Assembly: GCF_025943985.1 (NCBI RefSeq)
Contig: NZ_JAPCWE010000001.1
Coordinates: forward strand, 1-64,000
Length of the DNA: 64,000 nucleotides
Source: Anaerorudis cellulosivorans
GTDB lineage: Bacteria > Bacteroidota > Bacteroidia > Bacteroidales > Dysgonomonadaceae
Reading direction: 5' to 3'
In this document: in pieces, positions 63,472 through 64,000 of the stretch
Position numbering within the stretch: position 1 is the first letter of the stretch
Layout: each line of letters starts with the position of its first letter
Notes under the pieces: model-generated
Told to the model about the DNA's origin: nothing
The model's input: the letters and a program-made list of their open reading frames with translations, nothing else
The model's database searches: none
Made by a program: the position numbers and the translations under genes

Positions 63472-64000
63472 ATGAACATGAAAATGAAAAGAAAAAAACA
63501 ACCATCCTTATTATTATTTTATTGCCTGGCAATCATGCTGTGGTGGATTACTCCTCATGTTACCTTTGCCTCTATCGAACAAGAGGGTGATCCGATAAAT
63601 GTGTCGGGGTACGTTAAGAACAGTCAAGGAGAAGTTCTTATAGGGGCAACAGTAAAGGTGAAAGGAGAACCCCTGGGAACCGTCACCGATATTAACGGCT
63701 TCTATACCCTGAAAGATGTGCCAAAAAATGCTGTTTTGGAATTTTCCTACGTTGGTTTTCAGTCACAAGAAATACCGATTGAAGGCAGATCGAGAATTGA
63801 CGTGGTTTTGGTGGATAATTTACAATTGCAAGAAGTTGTGGTAGTGGGATACGGTACAGTGAAAAAGAGCGACCTCACAGGATCGGTTGCAAGTATAAAA
63901 ACCGATGTTGTGAAAGATATTCCGGCCAATTCCATCGAAGGATTACTGCAAGGACGCGCAGCCGGTTTGCAGATTGTAAATTCTTCGCAAGATCCCGGTG
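63472..64000 (+). CDS. Second SusC/RagA-type TonB-linked transporter, truncated by the window edge
   Basis: The first 176 codons are present, reading open to the window edge. Signal peptide (to about residue 33, ...HVTFAS). A carboxypeptidase-like domain starts NVSGYVKNSQGEVLIGATV and reaches LEFSYVGFQSQEI. The TonB-box region LQEVVVVGYGTVKKSDLTGS and plug beginning LLQGRAAGLQIVNSSQDPG follow. There is no STN domain, unlike the first SusC, so it is not wired to ECF/FecR. A SusD partner is expected just beyond the edge. Confidence 0.9.
   Translation, partial: MNMKMKRKKQPSLLLFYCLAIMLWWITPHVTFASIEQEGDPINVSGYVKNSQGEVLIGATVKVKGEPLGTVTDINGFYTLKDVPKNAVLEFSYVGFQSQEIPIEGRSRIDVVLVDNLQLQEVVVVGYGTVKKSDLTGSVASIKTDVVKDIPANSIEGLLQGRAAGLQIVNSSQDPG

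Overview
The window looks like chromosomal DNA from a Bacteroidetes bacterium, most likely order Bacteroidales. Supporting evidence includes a complete SusC/SusD pair plus a second SusC, an ECF sigma/FecR switch, GH92 and GH130 mannose-acting enzymes, the rpsU-xer-hpf gene order, a tmRNA with tag GNNNYALAA, and repeated promoters of the Bacteroidetes type (TTTG, about 20 bp, then TAnnTTTG). The family (perhaps Dysgonomonadaceae or a Porphyromonadaceae relative) is a guess. Most of the window is housekeeping DNA. Accessory character is seen in the restriction-type locus at 26.1-31.1 kb and in the glycan locus at the right end.

Layout: 0.3-1.8 kb, rpsU-xer-hpf (minus), closed by a long foldback terminator. 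2.2-3.6 kb, a DHA2-type MFS exporter. 3.7-6.3 kb, mlaE-mlaF-mlaD lipid-transport operon (minus). 6.4-8.5 kb, a secreted TlpA-like thioredoxin. 8.8-9.8 kb, a DUF72 gene tail followed by a Mut7-C protein. 10.0-10.4 kb, tmRNA (minus). 10.5-12.1 kb, DUF4254 protein and a GT9 heptosyltransferase-like enzyme (minus). 12.1-12.7 kb, non-coding DNA with two 11-bp-phased repeat arrays. 12.7-16.2 kb, NfnA/NfnB-like flavoproteins and pdxB. 16.3-18.0 kb, a large TPR lipoprotein. 18.2-20.5 kb, a HAMP membrane sensor paired with a TrkH potassium transporter. 20.6-21.9 kb, tyrS. 22.0-25.4 kb, a cobalamin riboswitch controlling a BtuB-like receptor and a BtuG-like propeller lipoprotein.

25.4-26.0 kb carries decayed sequence (a diverged direct repeat, a terminator, a phytoene-desaturase-like tail). 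26.1-31.1 kb holds a two-gene putative restriction-modification/defence locus. A 357-aa protein has the EVFTP and a motif-I-like segment of an N6 methyltransferase, while the 1318-aa partner has GIY-YIG-like, SF2 helicase and NPPY parts. This split layout, with an AT-rich mosaic block after NPPY, is the best candidate here for an undescribed system. 31.2-37.9 kb is a MacB-type ABC/HlyD/TolC export operon ending in a DUF2807 lipoprotein (minus). 38.1-44.1 kb holds lepA, asnS, an RluB-type pseudouridine synthase and purB (minus). 44.2 kb is tRNA-Val(TAC). 44.6-46.5 kb is a secreted glycerophosphodiesterase-like protein and hemW. 46.6-49.5 kb is a family 3 solute-binding protein and a putative porin (minus).

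49.9-64.0 kb is a polysaccharide utilisation locus. ECF sigma, FecR, SusC (with an STN signalling domain), SusD and a GH92 alpha-mannosidase run leftwards. An AraC regulator is divergent from a sodium:solute symporter, a GH130 mannoside phosphorylase and the start of a second SusC, which runs off the right edge. Together they suggest sensing, uptake and phosphorolysis of a mannose-containing glycan.
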